Positions 16,221 to 25,015 of a DNA stretch of 39,430 nt are shown here, in pieces. Source of the stretch: Burkholderiales bacterium (lineage in GTDB: Bacteria; Pseudomonadota; Gammaproteobacteria; Burkholderiales; Burkholderiaceae_C). The notes under the pieces are model-generated. The model did not search any database, was not told the origin of the DNA, and saw only the letters and a list, made by a program, of their open reading frames with translations. How positions within the stretch are numbered: the first letter of the stretch is position 1; each line of letters opens with the position of its first letter. The translations under genes and the position numbers were made by a program. Location of the stretch: NCBI GenBank assembly GCA_019509985.1, contig JAEKLF010000073.1:1-39430 (forward strand), in the 5' to 3' direction.

Positions 16221-16787
16221 ATGAACAAGGCCTTCACCAAGGAATCCGACGCGGCCGACGATGACGACGGCGACGGTCCCTCGCTGCCCGCCTTGCCGGC
16301 CGGCACGCGCAACTACATGACGCCGGGCGGCTATGCACGATTGCGCGCGGAGTTCATGCAGCTCATCGACGTCGAGCGGCCCAAGATGGTGGAGACGGTG
16401 TCGTGGGCGGCCAAGAACGGCGACCGCTCGGAGAACGGCGACTACCTCTACGGCAAGAAGCGGCTGCGCGAGATCGACCGCCGGCTGCGCTTCCTGACCA
16501 AGCGGCTGGACATTGCCGAGGTTGTCGATCCGAGCGTGCACTCGGGCTCCGAGCAGATCTTCTTCGGCGCGACGGTGACCTACGCGAATGCCAGGGGCGA
16601 GGAGAAGACGATCACGATCAAGGGCATCGACGAGTCCGACAGCCTGGCCGGCGAGGTCAGCTGGGTCTCGCCGATCGCGCGCACGCTGCTGAAGGCGCGC
16701 GTGGGCGACGAGCTCAACCTCGTCACGCCGGTGGGCGTCGAGAAGATCGAGGTCGTCGACGTCAGCTACCCCGCGCCGGCGGCTTGA
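16221..16787 (+). CDS. greB: Transcription elongation factor GreB
   Basis: GreB enters the secondary channel of RNA polymerase and stimulates cleavage of backtracked RNA. The 188-residue protein has the N-terminal coiled coil with NGDRSENGDYLYGKKRLREI, whose DYLYGKKRLREIDRR pattern marks GreB rather than GreA. It then has the FKBP-like C-terminal domain with VTYANARGEEKTITIKGIDE and VSWVSPIARTLL. It is about 30 residues longer than the E. coli protein because of an N-terminal acidic extension (ESDAADDDDGDGPS). A GACAAT -10-like box 6 bases before the ATG suggests a leaderless start. Its 3' end overlaps the convergent Sel1-repeat gene by 26 bp. Confidence 0.95.
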   Translation: MNKAFTKESDAADDDDGDGPSLPALPAGTRNYMTPGGYARLRAEFMQLIDVERPKMVETVSWAAKNGDRSENGDYLYGKKRLREIDRRLRFLTKRLDIAEVVDPSVHSGSEQIFFGATVTYANARGEEKTITIKGIDESDSLAGEVSWVSPIARTLLKARVGDELNLVTPVGVEKIEVVDVSYPAPAA

Positions 16788-18258
16788 GCATCGCGTTTGC
16801 ACGCGCCTTCTCGGCGGCCGACAGCGTCGGGCCGAGGGCGGCCAGTGCGGCTGCAGCCTGCGGGTGGCCCAGCGCCTGGCACAGGCTGAGCCAGGCATAG
16901 GCGGCGGCCGGATCCTTGTCGCCGCCCTGGCCCTGGGCCAGCATGACCGCGAGGTTGAACATCGCATCCGGCTGGCGGCGCTGAGCCGCGGCCTGGAAGA
17001 GCTGACGCGCGGTGACGAGGTTCTGCGGCACGACCTCGCCGCGGTAGAAGAAGGTGGCCAGCGCGTTCTGCGCGTCGGCGTGACCGCGCAACGCGGCGTC
17101 CTTGTAGAGCACGATGGCCCGCTCGGGTGCGGCGGGCACGCCTTCGCCCAGGTCCAGCATGCGGGCAGCCGCGTAGGTGGCCTCCAGATGCCCGGCCTTG
17201 GCGGCCGCGCCGTAGTAGGCGCCGGCGCGCTGCAGGTCCAGCGGGATGCCGTCGGGCTGGCCGCGCAACTGGTGGTGGTAGAGCTGGCCGAGCAGGTAGA
17301 GCGCCGGCAGGCTGCCGGCCTCGCCGGCGCCCTGCAGGTGCTTGAGCGCGCGTTGCGGATCACGTGGCGTGCCGACGCCGCTCAGCTCGGCCTGGCCGAG
17401 CAGGGTGCCGGCTGGCTCGAAGCCGAAGTCCAGCGCCTTGCTCCACCAGCGGTAGGCCTCGGCCGGGTTGCGCGGTGCGCCTTGGCCGGTCAGCGCGATG
17501 CGGGCCAGCAGCAGGCTGGCCTCGACGCGGGTGGAGATGTTGTCGGGGTGCTGTGGGTCGAAGCGCAACCGGTCGCCAACCGGGTCGTAGCGCGCATCGA
17601 CGACCTGGCGCAGCCACTCGACGGCCTTCGCCGTGCTGGCCGGCGTGCCCAGGCCGAGCAGGTGGATGCGGCCGAGCATCAGCGCCGCTTCCTCGTAGCC
17701 CAGCTTGTTCCAGCCTTCCTCGAAGCGGGCGCGTGCCTGCACGTAGTCGCCGGCCTCGTAGGCGTCGAAGGCCTGGGTCAGCGACTTGTCCTTGCGCGCG
17801 ATCCAGTTGCGGCCGGCGGCGAAGCGGCGATCCGTGCCGGCACAGGCGACGGAAGGCGCCATCGGCGTGCTGGCCGACGTGCCGACCTCGGCCGCGCCGT
17901 TGGGCATGGCGCTGCCGACGTCGCTGGTCTTGGCGTTGCCTTCGGGGCTGAGGTCGCTGAAGCGCTCGGCCTCGTTGGACGGGCTGTCCTGCAGGCCGAA
18001 GTCGCGCATATAGGCCAGCGTGACTTCGTCATCGGCGGCCGAGTAGCCGCTCATGAAGGCGCAGGACGACGCGAACTGGCGCGACAGCACCTTGTTCTTG
18101 GCCGCGGTGACGAGGCTGGGGTCGACGCTGCCGTTGCGCTGGCCGTTGACCTTGACGGCCGGCAGTTGGTTGTCGGTTGCGCCGGCCTGCTGCGCCGAAG
18201 CGGCAGCGCCGAGCAGCAGGCCGGCGGCCAACACCGCCGGGGGGAGGAGGGCAGGCAT
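16762..18258 (-). CDS. Secreted Sel1-repeat (TPR-like) protein
   Basis: A 498-residue protein with a signal peptide at residues 1-22 (ending AAASA). Tandem Sel1-like repeats of about 36 residues fill the region from about 170 to the end; examples are EEAALMLGRIHLLGLGTP, AGTLLGQAELSGVGTPRDPQRAL and DAMFNLAVMLAQGQGGDKDPAAA. Sel1 repeats fold as alpha-solenoids and bind other proteins; no enzyme motif is seen. It starts 8 bp after the stop of the upstream TonB-dependent receptor, so the two are one operon. A GTG that overlaps the receptor stop (18270) is an alternative start. The ligand is unknown, but a periplasmic partner of the receptor is a reasonable inference. Confidence 0.83.
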   Translation of the reverse strand: MPALLPPAVLAAGLLLGAAASAQQAGATDNQLPAVKVNGQRNGSVDPSLVTAAKNKVLSRQFASSCAFMSGYSAADDEVTLAYMRDFGLQDSPSNEAERFSDLSPEGNAKTSDVGSAMPNGAAEVGTSASTPMAPSVACAGTDRRFAAGRNWIARKDKSLTQAFDAYEAGDYVQARARFEEGWNKLGYEEAALMLGRIHLLGLGTPASTAKAVEWLRQVVDARYDPVGDRLRFDPQHPDNISTRVEASLLLARIALTGQGAPRNPAEAYRWWSKALDFGFEPAGTLLGQAELSGVGTPRDPQRALKHLQGAGEAGSLPALYLLGQLYHHQLRGQPDGIPLDLQRAGAYYGAAAKAGHLEATYAAARMLDLGEGVPAAPERAIVLYKDAALRGHADAQNALATFFYRGEVVPQNLVTARQLFQAAAQRRQPDAMFNLAVMLAQGQGGDKDPAAAYAWLSLCQALGHPQAAAALAALGPTLSAAEKARANAMLKPPARGS

Positions 18259-18266
18259 CGTCAGGC

Positions 18267-21200
18267 TCACCGCGGGCTGCGCAGCGTCATGCCGACCATG
18301 TAGCGCCGGCCGTTGTAGGCATCGAGGTAGAGGCTGGGGATGCCGTTGCTGTAGTCCTGGTAGCCGCCCGTGTCGCTCTGCGTGCGCTCGCCGGTCAGGT
18401 TGCGCACGTCGGCAAAGATCTCCAGGCCGTTCTTGAAGCGGTAGGACAGCTTGGCATCGACGAAGCGGGTGCGGCTGCCGAAGATGGGCGCGCCCGGGTT
18501 GTAGGGCAGACGCCAGCCCACGGTGCCGACCGACGGATAGTTGTTGATGCCGATGTTGGTCGTCGTGTTGGGCGAGAAGGCGTAGTAGCGCGGCGCCACC
18601 ACCTGCGTGGCGATGCGGGCCGAGAAGCCGCCGTCGTCGTACCACAACGATGCGTTGTACGAGTACTTGGGCTCGTTGATGACGGGCAGCACCTCGCCGC
18701 TGATCAGGTCCAGCGTCGGTACGCCCTGTGTGGAGCGCACGCGGGTGTAGTTGGCATCGAAGCCGGTGTAGCGCAGCAGCCAGGGCAGGAAGGTGAAGGC
18801 CGTCTTCATGCCCACCTCGATGCCGCGGCGCGTGGAGGGCTGCTGGTTGTCCCACTGGTTGAAGGCGAACTCCATGTCGGCCAGCGGCTTGCCGGTCACC
18901 GGGTCCACGGCATTGCTGCCCTGGAAGACCTTGGTGTTGGTGCGCGGTGCCACCAGCGTGGGCGCGCCGACCAGGCCGTGCTGGCGGAACACGGCGGCGC
19001 TCAGCATGGTGTCGCGGTTGGCGAACCACTCGACCGACAGGTTCTGGTTGACGTTGGTCTGCGGCTTCAGGTCGGGGTTGCCCATGGTGCCGGTGCAGCG
19101 CTGGTCGGCCTCGCTGCCGTCGGTGTCGCCGACGCCCTGCTCGACGATCTCGCTGTAGATGCAGGTGCCCGAGGGCAGCAGCTTGCTGACGGGCGGGCGC
19201 GCAATCGTCTTGCCGATGTTGTAGCGCGTGACCACCTTGTCCGGCACCACCCACAGGGCCAGGTTCAGCGAGGGCATCACGTCGGTGTTGCTGCCCTTGA
19301 GGGCGGTGTTCTGGCGGTAGAAGCTGGACACCTGGCCGGCCGCGGCACCCGGGTTGGCGGGGTCGAAGGCGGCGGTCTTGCGGATGGTCTGGAAGGTCAG
19401 CTGGCCGGTGCCGGCGACCTCGGTCTGCACGATGCGCACGCCGATGTTGCCGGCCAGCTCCATGCCGAAGGGCAGATGCCAGTCGGTGAAGGGCACTCGA
19501 TCCGTCTCGAAGTCCGTCATCAGGTAGGTCGCGTAGGCCCGCTCCTGGAAGCGCGTGACCGGCTGGTCGTAGATCTGGCCGTCGCTGGCCTTGCAGCTGA
19601 CGACGCAGTCCAGGTTCAGCGGGATGCCGGCCATCGAGAACAGCTTGTCGATGTCGATCTGAGACCAGCCGTCGATCAGGCCGGGCGCGCGATTCTTGGC
19701 GCCGGCGTAGAACTGCCCGGCCGGTGCCACGGACAGCGCCTGCTTGACGAGGTCCAGGTACTGGGCCTGGGTCAGCACGGTCTGGCCGTTCTGCGGCGTG
19801 GCGGGGTTGGTGCTGGGGTTGTAGCCGTAGGCGCAGGGCTGGCCGCCAACGCCCAGCGAGCCGGCCGTGTTCTGGCAGCCGACGACGGAGCTGCGTGTGT
19901 TGACCGACGGCAGGTAGATGCCCGGCACGTAGCTGGGCGTGCCGAAGCTGCCCTGCGGGTCGCGGACCGTGGCGCCGCCCAGGCCCCAGTAGCTGCCGCG
20001 CGTGTCGCGGAAGTTCAGGCCGGTCTGGATGTTCTGGAAGAAGTTGGACTGCTCGCGCATGTCGAGCGTGAAGTCCAGCTTGCCGGTCTTCTCGCTGTTG
20101 TCGCTCTTGTAAAGGCGGATGACTTGCAGGTTGGTCGTCGGCGTCAGCAGCGGCTTCTGCGCCGCGGTGTAGGCCGGCACGGCCACGGTGTTGGTGGCCG
20201 ACACGGGCACCGCCGCCGACGCGAGCTGCGGCGACAACACGGCGTACTTGTCGTAGTTCAGCTGGTTGTTGGCGCTGCCCGGCGGCAGCGCGAAGGTCCA
20301 TGAGCCATCGGGCTGGATGTTGAAGCTGCCCTCGCCGTACTGGTAGCCCAGGGAGGCCCGGCGGTCGTAGCGGAAGGCCGAGGAGTCGTTGGTGCCGATC
20401 ATGGCCTTCACGTTGACGCGGCCGTCCTTGTACTCGCCGCCGCCTTGCAGGTAGTGAGAGTCGGTCTTCACACGGCTGAAGATCATGTCCGTGTTGTAGA
20501 AGCCGTCGGTGGTCGTGTAGCTGGTGACGTGGTGCGAGTCGTCGACCGTGTAGCCGGGCTTGATGTTGGAGACGGCACCGGTGGCCAGCGTCGCGCCGGC
20601 GCGGTAGCTGTAGGTGTTGGGGTTGACGTAGTAGGGCCAGGCCAGGCCCGGAGCCACCGAGCGCACGCCGCTGGCCGAGTCGACGAAGAGGCCGGCGCCG
20701 TTGATGCTGGGCGCGCCGCCGACCGAGAAGTTGCCGACGATGTCGGCCACGTCGCGGCGGTTGCTGCTGTACTTGCCGTAGACGGAGAGCTGGTCGTTGA
20801 CCTTGAAATCCAGCCGGATGTCACCGCCGGTGCGCTTGTCGTCCTGGCTGCGCACGTAGGAGCGGATCAACGCCGGGATGTAGTCGTTCCACTGGTTCAG
20901 GCAGGTCAGCTGCTCGTTGTTGCGCTGGTTGATGGCCAGCGTGCGCGCGCTGCTGCCGTTGATGGCGCCGGTCTGCGCGCTGGTGAGATTGGGGAAGGCG
21001 CTGAAGCAGTCGGCCTTGCTCTGCGCGGCGGCCGACTTGGTCAGCAGCTCCATCGGCGTGGCTGCGTTGAAGGTGCCGCCGGCCGTCAGCGGCGAGGCGA
21101 GCAGGGGCGCGTTGACGGTGGGGTCGGTCGTCGACAGCGTGCCGGGCTTGAAGCTGAAGGTCTTCTCGGGCGAGTTGTCGAAGTCCATCTGCCGCAGCAG

Positions 21201-22016
21201 GCCCTGCTGGTTGTTGCTGCCGCCGTTGGTCAGCTGGTGCGCCTCGCTGCGGTAGCGCGAGTCGTTCAGGTTCAGCAGCACGCCCAGGCGGTTGTTCAGG
21301 AACTTGTCGGCCAGCACGAGGTTGTAGTTGGGCGTGGTCTTCTTGTTCAGGTCGCCTTGCGTGGCGGCGGCGCGCAGCGAGTAGTAGGGCTTGTCGAAGT
21401 CCAGGCCGGTGCGGGTCTCGATGATGATGCCGCCCCCCAGCGAGCCCTCGACCATCTTCGCCGTCGAGCCCTTGACGACGTCCACACTCTTGATCAGGTC
21501 GGACGACAGCTCGCGGAACTCGGCACCGCGGCCATCACCGCCGCCGAGCAGGTCGGTGCCGGCACCGGAGCGCACGGACTGGCCGTCGAGCTCGACGCGG
21601 GTCAGCTCGGGCCCGTTGCCGCGGATGGACACGTTGACGCCCTCGCCGAAGTCGCCGCGGTCCAGGGCGACGCCGGCGATGCGCGAGATGGCCTCGCCGA
21701 CGTTGCGGTCGGGGAAGGCGCCCACGTCCTCGGCGACGATCGAGTCGGTCGCCGTGGCGGCATTCTTCTTGCGCTCGATGCTGGACTGCTGCGAGCGCCG
21801 CGTGCCGATGATGAGCACCGATTCCAGCGAGGTGACCGTTGCCTTCGGGGCGGCGGCCTCGGCCTTGTCGCCGGCCTTGACGGCTTCCGCGCTGTTCGGT
21901 GTGGCCGCGGGGGCGGTCTGGGCCAGGGCGGCTTCATTCGCCCACAAGGCCAGGGCGAGGGACACGGCGGCGGCGATGCGGTCATGCCGCAGCTGGGGTT
22001 GGCTGATTGGGGTCAC
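18267..22016 (-). CDS. Large TonB-dependent outer-membrane receptor
   Basis: A receptor of about 1249 residues in the large (Xanthomonas/Caulobacter-like) class. A signal peptide ends ALAQ at about residue 33. The TonB-box/plug region follows with SVLIIGTRRSQQSS, VGEAISRIAGVALDRGDFGEGVNVSIRG and LTRVELDGQSVRSG, then GSLGGGIIIETRTG at the plug end. A 22-strand-type barrel follows, with several Cys pairs in predicted surface loops. The C-terminus ends TLRSPR rather than the usual aromatic residue. I chose the GTG at 22016 because CGGAGA precedes it; a TTG at 22073 gives a 19-residue-longer form. The class often imports plant glycans or peptides, but the ligand here is not readable. It heads an operon with the Sel1 gene. 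Confidence 0.92.
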   Translation of the reverse strand: MTPISQPQLRHDRIAAAVSLALALWANEAALAQTAPAATPNSAEAVKAGDKAEAAAPKATVTSLESVLIIGTRRSQQSSIERKKNAATATDSIVAEDVGAFPDRNVGEAISRIAGVALDRGDFGEGVNVSIRGNGPELTRVELDGQSVRSGAGTDLLGGGDGRGAEFRELSSDLIKSVDVVKGSTAKMVEGSLGGGIIIETRTGLDFDKPYYSLRAAATQGDLNKKTTPNYNLVLADKFLNNRLGVLLNLNDSRYRSEAHQLTNGGSNNQQGLLRQMDFDNSPEKTFSFKPGTLSTTDPTVNAPLLASPLTAGGTFNAATPMELLTKSAAAQSKADCFSAFPNLTSAQTGAINGSSARTLAINQRNNEQLTCLNQWNDYIPALIRSYVRSQDDKRTGGDIRLDFKVNDQLSVYGKYSSNRRDVADIVGNFSVGGAPSINGAGLFVDSASGVRSVAPGLAWPYYVNPNTYSYRAGATLATGAVSNIKPGYTVDDSHHVTSYTTTDGFYNTDMIFSRVKTDSHYLQGGGEYKDGRVNVKAMIGTNDSSAFRYDRRASLGYQYGEGSFNIQPDGSWTFALPPGSANNQLNYDKYAVLSPQLASAAVPVSATNTVAVPAYTAAQKPLLTPTTNLQVIRLYKSDNSEKTGKLDFTLDMREQSNFFQNIQTGLNFRDTRGSYWGLGGATVRDPQGSFGTPSYVPGIYLPSVNTRSSVVGCQNTAGSLGVGGQPCAYGYNPSTNPATPQNGQTVLTQAQYLDLVKQALSVAPAGQFYAGAKNRAPGLIDGWSQIDIDKLFSMAGIPLNLDCVVSCKASDGQIYDQPVTRFQERAYATYLMTDFETDRVPFTDWHLPFGMELAGNIGVRIVQTEVAGTGQLTFQTIRKTAAFDPANPGAAAGQVSSFYRQNTALKGSNTDVMPSLNLALWVVPDKVVTRYNIGKTIARPPVSKLLPSGTCIYSEIVEQGVGDTDGSEADQRCTGTMGNPDLKPQTNVNQNLSVEWFANRDTMLSAAVFRQHGLVGAPTLVAPRTNTKVFQGSNAVDPVTGKPLADMEFAFNQWDNQQPSTRRGIEVGMKTAFTFLPWLLRYTGFDANYTRVRSTQGVPTLDLISGEVLPVINEPKYSYNASLWYDDGGFSARIATQVVAPRYYAFSPNTTTNIGINNYPSVGTVGWRLPYNPGAPIFGSRTRFVDAKLSYRFKNGLEIFADVRNLTGERTQSDTGGYQDYSNGIPSLYLDAYNGRRYMVGMTLRSPR

Positions 22017-22323
22017 GAGGGTCTCCGCGAGCCGGTCCAAGGTCCGGCCATCGTTGTTGTGAAGGTTCTTCAAGCCCTGACAGCGGGCCCGCCCTGCAGC
22101 GGGCAGGGCGGCTCGTCTGTGCGGCGGAGAGCTCGTCGGGTCACTCCATCGCGGGCGGCGGAGCGGACCTTAAACAGCGGGTTTCAGAGCGAGAAATACG
22201 ATTTGAGTGATTTCCTATCCCGAAACGAAATACCGGGCCCAGAAACAATGGTTAACCCGTGGACGGAAATAGAAACACTCAAGGCCGTGATCGGGCCTGG
22301 GCGCGCGGCACGCCGCGCCAGGG
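22017..22323. promoter_or_regulatory. Intergenic region between spoT and the TonB receptor
   Basis: About 300 bases that should hold the receptor promoter (minus strand). A hairpin with 9-bp arms CCGCCCTGC (22089-22097) and GCAGGGCGG (22103-22111) would fall in the receptor 5' leader. An AT-richer block (about 22175-22275) is the likely promoter zone, but no clear -35/-10 pair was found. Near the spoT end, an imperfect GC-rich inverted repeat (22296-22322) may act as a spoT terminator, without a T tail. Confidence 0.4.
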
Positions 22324-24582
22324 TCAGGGCTTGACCCGCGCGACCCGTTCGACGGCCGGCGTGCGGCGCAGCACGCGCAGCACATCGGCGAGATGCAGGC
22401 GGTCGCGCACGGCGATCAGCAGGTTCATCTCGGCCGTTTCGCGCAGCGGCGCGTCGTCGCCCATGGCGATGTGAGTGATGTCGGCCTCGGCCTGGGCCAC
22501 GGCCTGGGCCACCTGGGCCAGCACGCCCTTGCCGTTGTTCAGCAGCAGCGTGATGCCGACCTCGAAGCTGCGCTTGAGCTCCTCGGCCCATTCGACCTGG
22601 ATCCAGTGCTCGCTGTCGCGCTGGAACAGGCGCCGTCCCACGGCGCATTCGCAGGTGTGCACGACGAGGCCCTCGCCGCGGCCGAGATAGCCACGCACCT
22701 CGTCGCCCGGGATGGGCCGGCAGCAGCTGGCGAGCTGCACGGAGGCGCCCTCGCTGCCGTCGATGGTGACGCTGCCCTGATCGGCCGGCGCTTCGGCGAA
22801 GCGGCCCAGCGTCAGCGCCAGCGCATCGGGTTTCTGGCCCCGGTCGGCCATCAGCCGCGCCAGCTTCTTGGCGATGATGGTGGCGATCTTGCGGCCGGCG
22901 CCGATGTCGATGAGCAGCTGCTCGGTGCCTGCGCTGCCGGCCCAGGCGGCCAGCTCATGCCAGATCTTGGCGGCCGGGTCGTCCGCTTCCAGGCTGGGCA
23001 GTCCGAGGCCCTCGACGCGCATGGCCTGGGCCAGCATCTTCTCGCCGAGCTCGCGCGACTCCTCCTGCTCCAGGTCCTTCAGATAGTGGCGGATCTTGGA
23101 GCGGGCGCGGCCGGTGCGCACGAAGCTCAGCCAGGCCGGATTGGGGCTGGCGCCGGGCGCGGTGATGACCTCGACGATGTCGCCGCTCTTCAGCTCGGCA
23201 CGCAGCGGCACCGGCTCGCCATTGACCTGGGCCGCCACGCAGTGGTCGCCGACGTCGGAGTGGATGGCGTAGGCGAAGTCCACCGGCGTCGCGCCCTTGG
23301 GCAGGGCCATGATGCGAGACTTGGGCGTGAAGACGTAGATCGCATCGGGGAAGAGGTCGATCTTGACGTGCTCGAGGAACTCGTTGGCGTCGCGCGTCTC
23401 GTCCTGGATGTCGATGAGGCTTTGCAGCCAGCGCGCATTGGCCTGCTGCGCGATCAGCGCCGACGCCTGCTTGCCGCGGCTCTTGTAGATCCAGTGCGCG
23501 GCCACGCCCTGCTCGGCGATCTGGTGCATGCCCTCGGTGCGCACCTGGAACTCCAGCGGCGTGGCCAGCGGTCCCATCAGCGTCGTGTGCAGCGACTGGT
23601 AGCCGTTGTCCTTGGGATTGGCGATGTAGTCCTTGAAGCGCCCGGCCTGCGGCTTGTAGAGCTGGTGCAGCACGCCCAGGGCCGTGTAGCACTGCAGCGG
23701 CTCCTCGGTCAGGATGCGAAAGCCGAAGATGTCGCTGACCTGGGCGAAGGACAGGCCACCCTTCTCGCGCATCTTCTTGTAGATGGAATAGACCGTCTTC
23801 TCGCGCCCCTGCACCTCCACGCGCAGGCTGGCCTTGGCGAAGGCGGCTCGGATCTCGCCCTCGATGCGCGAAACCAGGTCGCGCCGGTTGCCCCGTGCCT
23901 TGCCCACGGCCTTGCTGAGCGCAGCGTAACGCCAGGGGTGGAAGTACTGGAAGGACAGGTCCTGCAGCTCGCGGAAGGTCTGGTTCAGGCCCAGGCGATG
24001 CGCGATGGGGGCGTAGATGTCGAAGGTCTCGCGGGCGATGCGGCGCGACTTGTGCGGCGCCATCGCACCCATCGTGCGCATGTTGTGCAGGCGGTCGGCC
24101 AGCTTGATGAGGATGACGCGCAGGTCGCGCGCCATCGCCAGCAGCATCTTGCGGAAGGACTCGGCCTGCGACTCCTCCTTGGTGGAGAACTGCAGCTTGT
24201 CCAGCTTGGTCAGGCCGTCGACCAGGTCGGCCGTCGTCGCGTCGAACTTCTCGATCAGCTCGGCCTTGGAGACGCCGCAGTCTTCGACCACGTCGTGCAT
24301 CAGCGCCGCCATCAAGGCCTGCGCATCGAGCCGCCACTCGGCGCAGATGCCGGCCACGGCGATCGGGTGGGTGATGTAGGGCTCGCCGGTGGCGCGCTTC
24401 TGGCCGAGGTGGGCTTCGTCGGCGAACTTGTAGGCCTCGCGCACGCGCTTGACCTCGGCCTTGTTCAGGTAGCCGAGCTTGGGCAGGAGGGCGTCGAACG
24501 AGGCCGCCTCGGCCGGGGTCGGAAGCGCCGGCTGGCGGAGGCCAGGCAGCGTGAACCAGGCGGTGAGGGAGCGTTGGGCCAT
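22324..24582 (-). CDS. spoT: Bifunctional (p)ppGpp synthetase/hydrolase
   Basis: A 752-residue long RelA/SpoT homologue that makes and degrades the alarmone (p)ppGpp. The N-terminal HD hydrolase domain is intact, with ITHPIAVAGI and HDVVEDCG (H96-D97), and later KLADRLHNMRTM. The synthetase domain contains GREKTVYSIYKKM and the RFKDYIANPKDNGYQSLHT segment. RFKD fits the RxKD motif of bifunctional enzymes rather than the ExDD of RelA. A TGS domain (AIYVFTPKSRIMALPKGATPVDFAYAIH region) and a C-terminal ACT domain follow. It lies downstream of rpoZ and gmk as in E. coli, but a 113-bp intergenic repeat separates it from rpoZ. It is probably transcribed from its own promoter or by read-through. 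Confidence 0.97.
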   Translation of the reverse strand: MAQRSLTAWFTLPGLRQPALPTPAEAASFDALLPKLGYLNKAEVKRVREAYKFADEAHLGQKRATGEPYITHPIAVAGICAEWRLDAQALMAALMHDVVEDCGVSKAELIEKFDATTADLVDGLTKLDKLQFSTKEESQAESFRKMLLAMARDLRVILIKLADRLHNMRTMGAMAPHKSRRIARETFDIYAPIAHRLGLNQTFRELQDLSFQYFHPWRYAALSKAVGKARGNRRDLVSRIEGEIRAAFAKASLRVEVQGREKTVYSIYKKMREKGGLSFAQVSDIFGFRILTEEPLQCYTALGVLHQLYKPQAGRFKDYIANPKDNGYQSLHTTLMGPLATPLEFQVRTEGMHQIAEQGVAAHWIYKSRGKQASALIAQQANARWLQSLIDIQDETRDANEFLEHVKIDLFPDAIYVFTPKSRIMALPKGATPVDFAYAIHSDVGDHCVAAQVNGEPVPLRAELKSGDIVEVITAPGASPNPAWLSFVRTGRARSKIRHYLKDLEQEESRELGEKMLAQAMRVEGLGLPSLEADDPAAKIWHELAAWAGSAGTEQLLIDIGAGRKIATIIAKKLARLMADRGQKPDALALTLGRFAEAPADQGSVTIDGSEGASVQLASCCRPIPGDEVRGYLGRGEGLVVHTCECAVGRRLFQRDSEHWIQVEWAEELKRSFEVGITLLLNNGKGVLAQVAQAVAQAEADITHIAMGDDAPLRETAEMNLLIAVRDRLHLADVLRVLRRTPAVERVARVKP

Positions 24583-24610
24583 GGAGTCGAATTTAGCCGA
24601 AGGTGATCAT

Positions 24611-24723
24611 GAGCCCCTCGTCCAAGGATTACCTTGGCCGGTCCCCCAAGGGGACGGCGATGCGTGCCGGTTCGACCGGCACGCACATCGCCAGACGGGC
24701 CGGCTTGGGAGCGGCCCGGCGCT
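24611..24723 (+). repeat. Dispersed intergenic repeat with structured centre, copy 1
   Basis: This segment between rpoZ and spoT shares its start GAGCCCCTCG, the block CGGTCCCCC, the frame GGCGATGC...GCACATCGCC and the end GGCTTGGGAGCGGCCCGGCGCT with 37107-37236. The centre is a long hairpin (24656-24692): GTGCCGG pairs with CCGGCAC around a short loop, extended by GGCGATG/CATCGCC. The stem bases differ from the other copy yet stay paired. Confidence 0.7.
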
Positions 24724-24742
24724 CGGCCCGGAAGCCCAAAGC

Positions 24743-24768
24743 AAACGGGCGCCCGAGGGCGCCCGTTG
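24743..24768 (-). terminator. rpoZ terminator
   Basis: A 9-bp perfect stem, AACGGGCGC (24744-24752) with GCGCCCGTT (24759-24767), has a 6-base loop. Read on the minus strand it is followed by TGCTTTGGG. It lies 21 bases after the rpoZ stop, so gmk-rpoZ transcripts can end before spoT. Confidence 0.7.
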
Positions 24769-24788
24769 AAGTAGCGGCAGTGCGGGGT

Positions 24789-24992
24789 TTAGACCGGTAC
24801 CTTGCGCAGCATCTCGATGCCGACTTCGCCGGCGGCGATTTCGCGCAGTGCGGTCACGCCGGGCTTGTTCTTGCTCTCGATGCGGGGGCTGTGGCCCTGG
24901 CTCAGCATGCGGGCGCGGTAGGTGGCGGCCAGCACCAGCTGGAAGCGGTTCGGGATCTTGGTCAGGCAGTCTTCGACGGTGATGCGGGCCAT
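24789..24992 (-). CDS. rpoZ: RNA polymerase omega subunit
   Basis: The 67-residue omega subunit helps assemble RNA polymerase and forms part of one ppGpp site. It starts [20 protein letters not shown], contains ATYRARML and the [11 protein letters not shown] segment, and is close to the usual betaproteobacterial length. AAGGAA precedes the ATG at 24992. It lies 23 bp after gmk in the same direction, and upstream of spoT, so two parts of the ppGpp response sit together. Confidence 0.97.
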   Translation of the reverse strand: MARITVEDCLTKIPNRFQLVLAATYRARMLSQGHSPRIESKNKPGVTALREIAAGEVGIEMLRKVPV

Positions 24993-25015
24993 GGGTTTCC
25001 TTGGGTGTTTCGGGA

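Noticed and set aside
16762..20301. Apparent 1179-codon fusion containing the Sel1 protein with a long N-terminal extension
   Set aside because: The extension is an out-of-frame reading of the TonB receptor. The receptor's own frame is intact to its stop at 18267, so this is two genes and not a fusion or frameshift.
22393..24606. 737-codon plus-strand frame opposite spoT
   Set aside because: It mirrors the codon bias of spoT, whose HD, synthetase, TGS and ACT domains are all intact.
24611..24723. Small RNA gene or CRISPR-like repeat
   Set aside because: Only two distant copies are in the window, with no spacer array. The structure is better described as a dispersed repeat; a small RNA is not excluded but has no promoter evidence.
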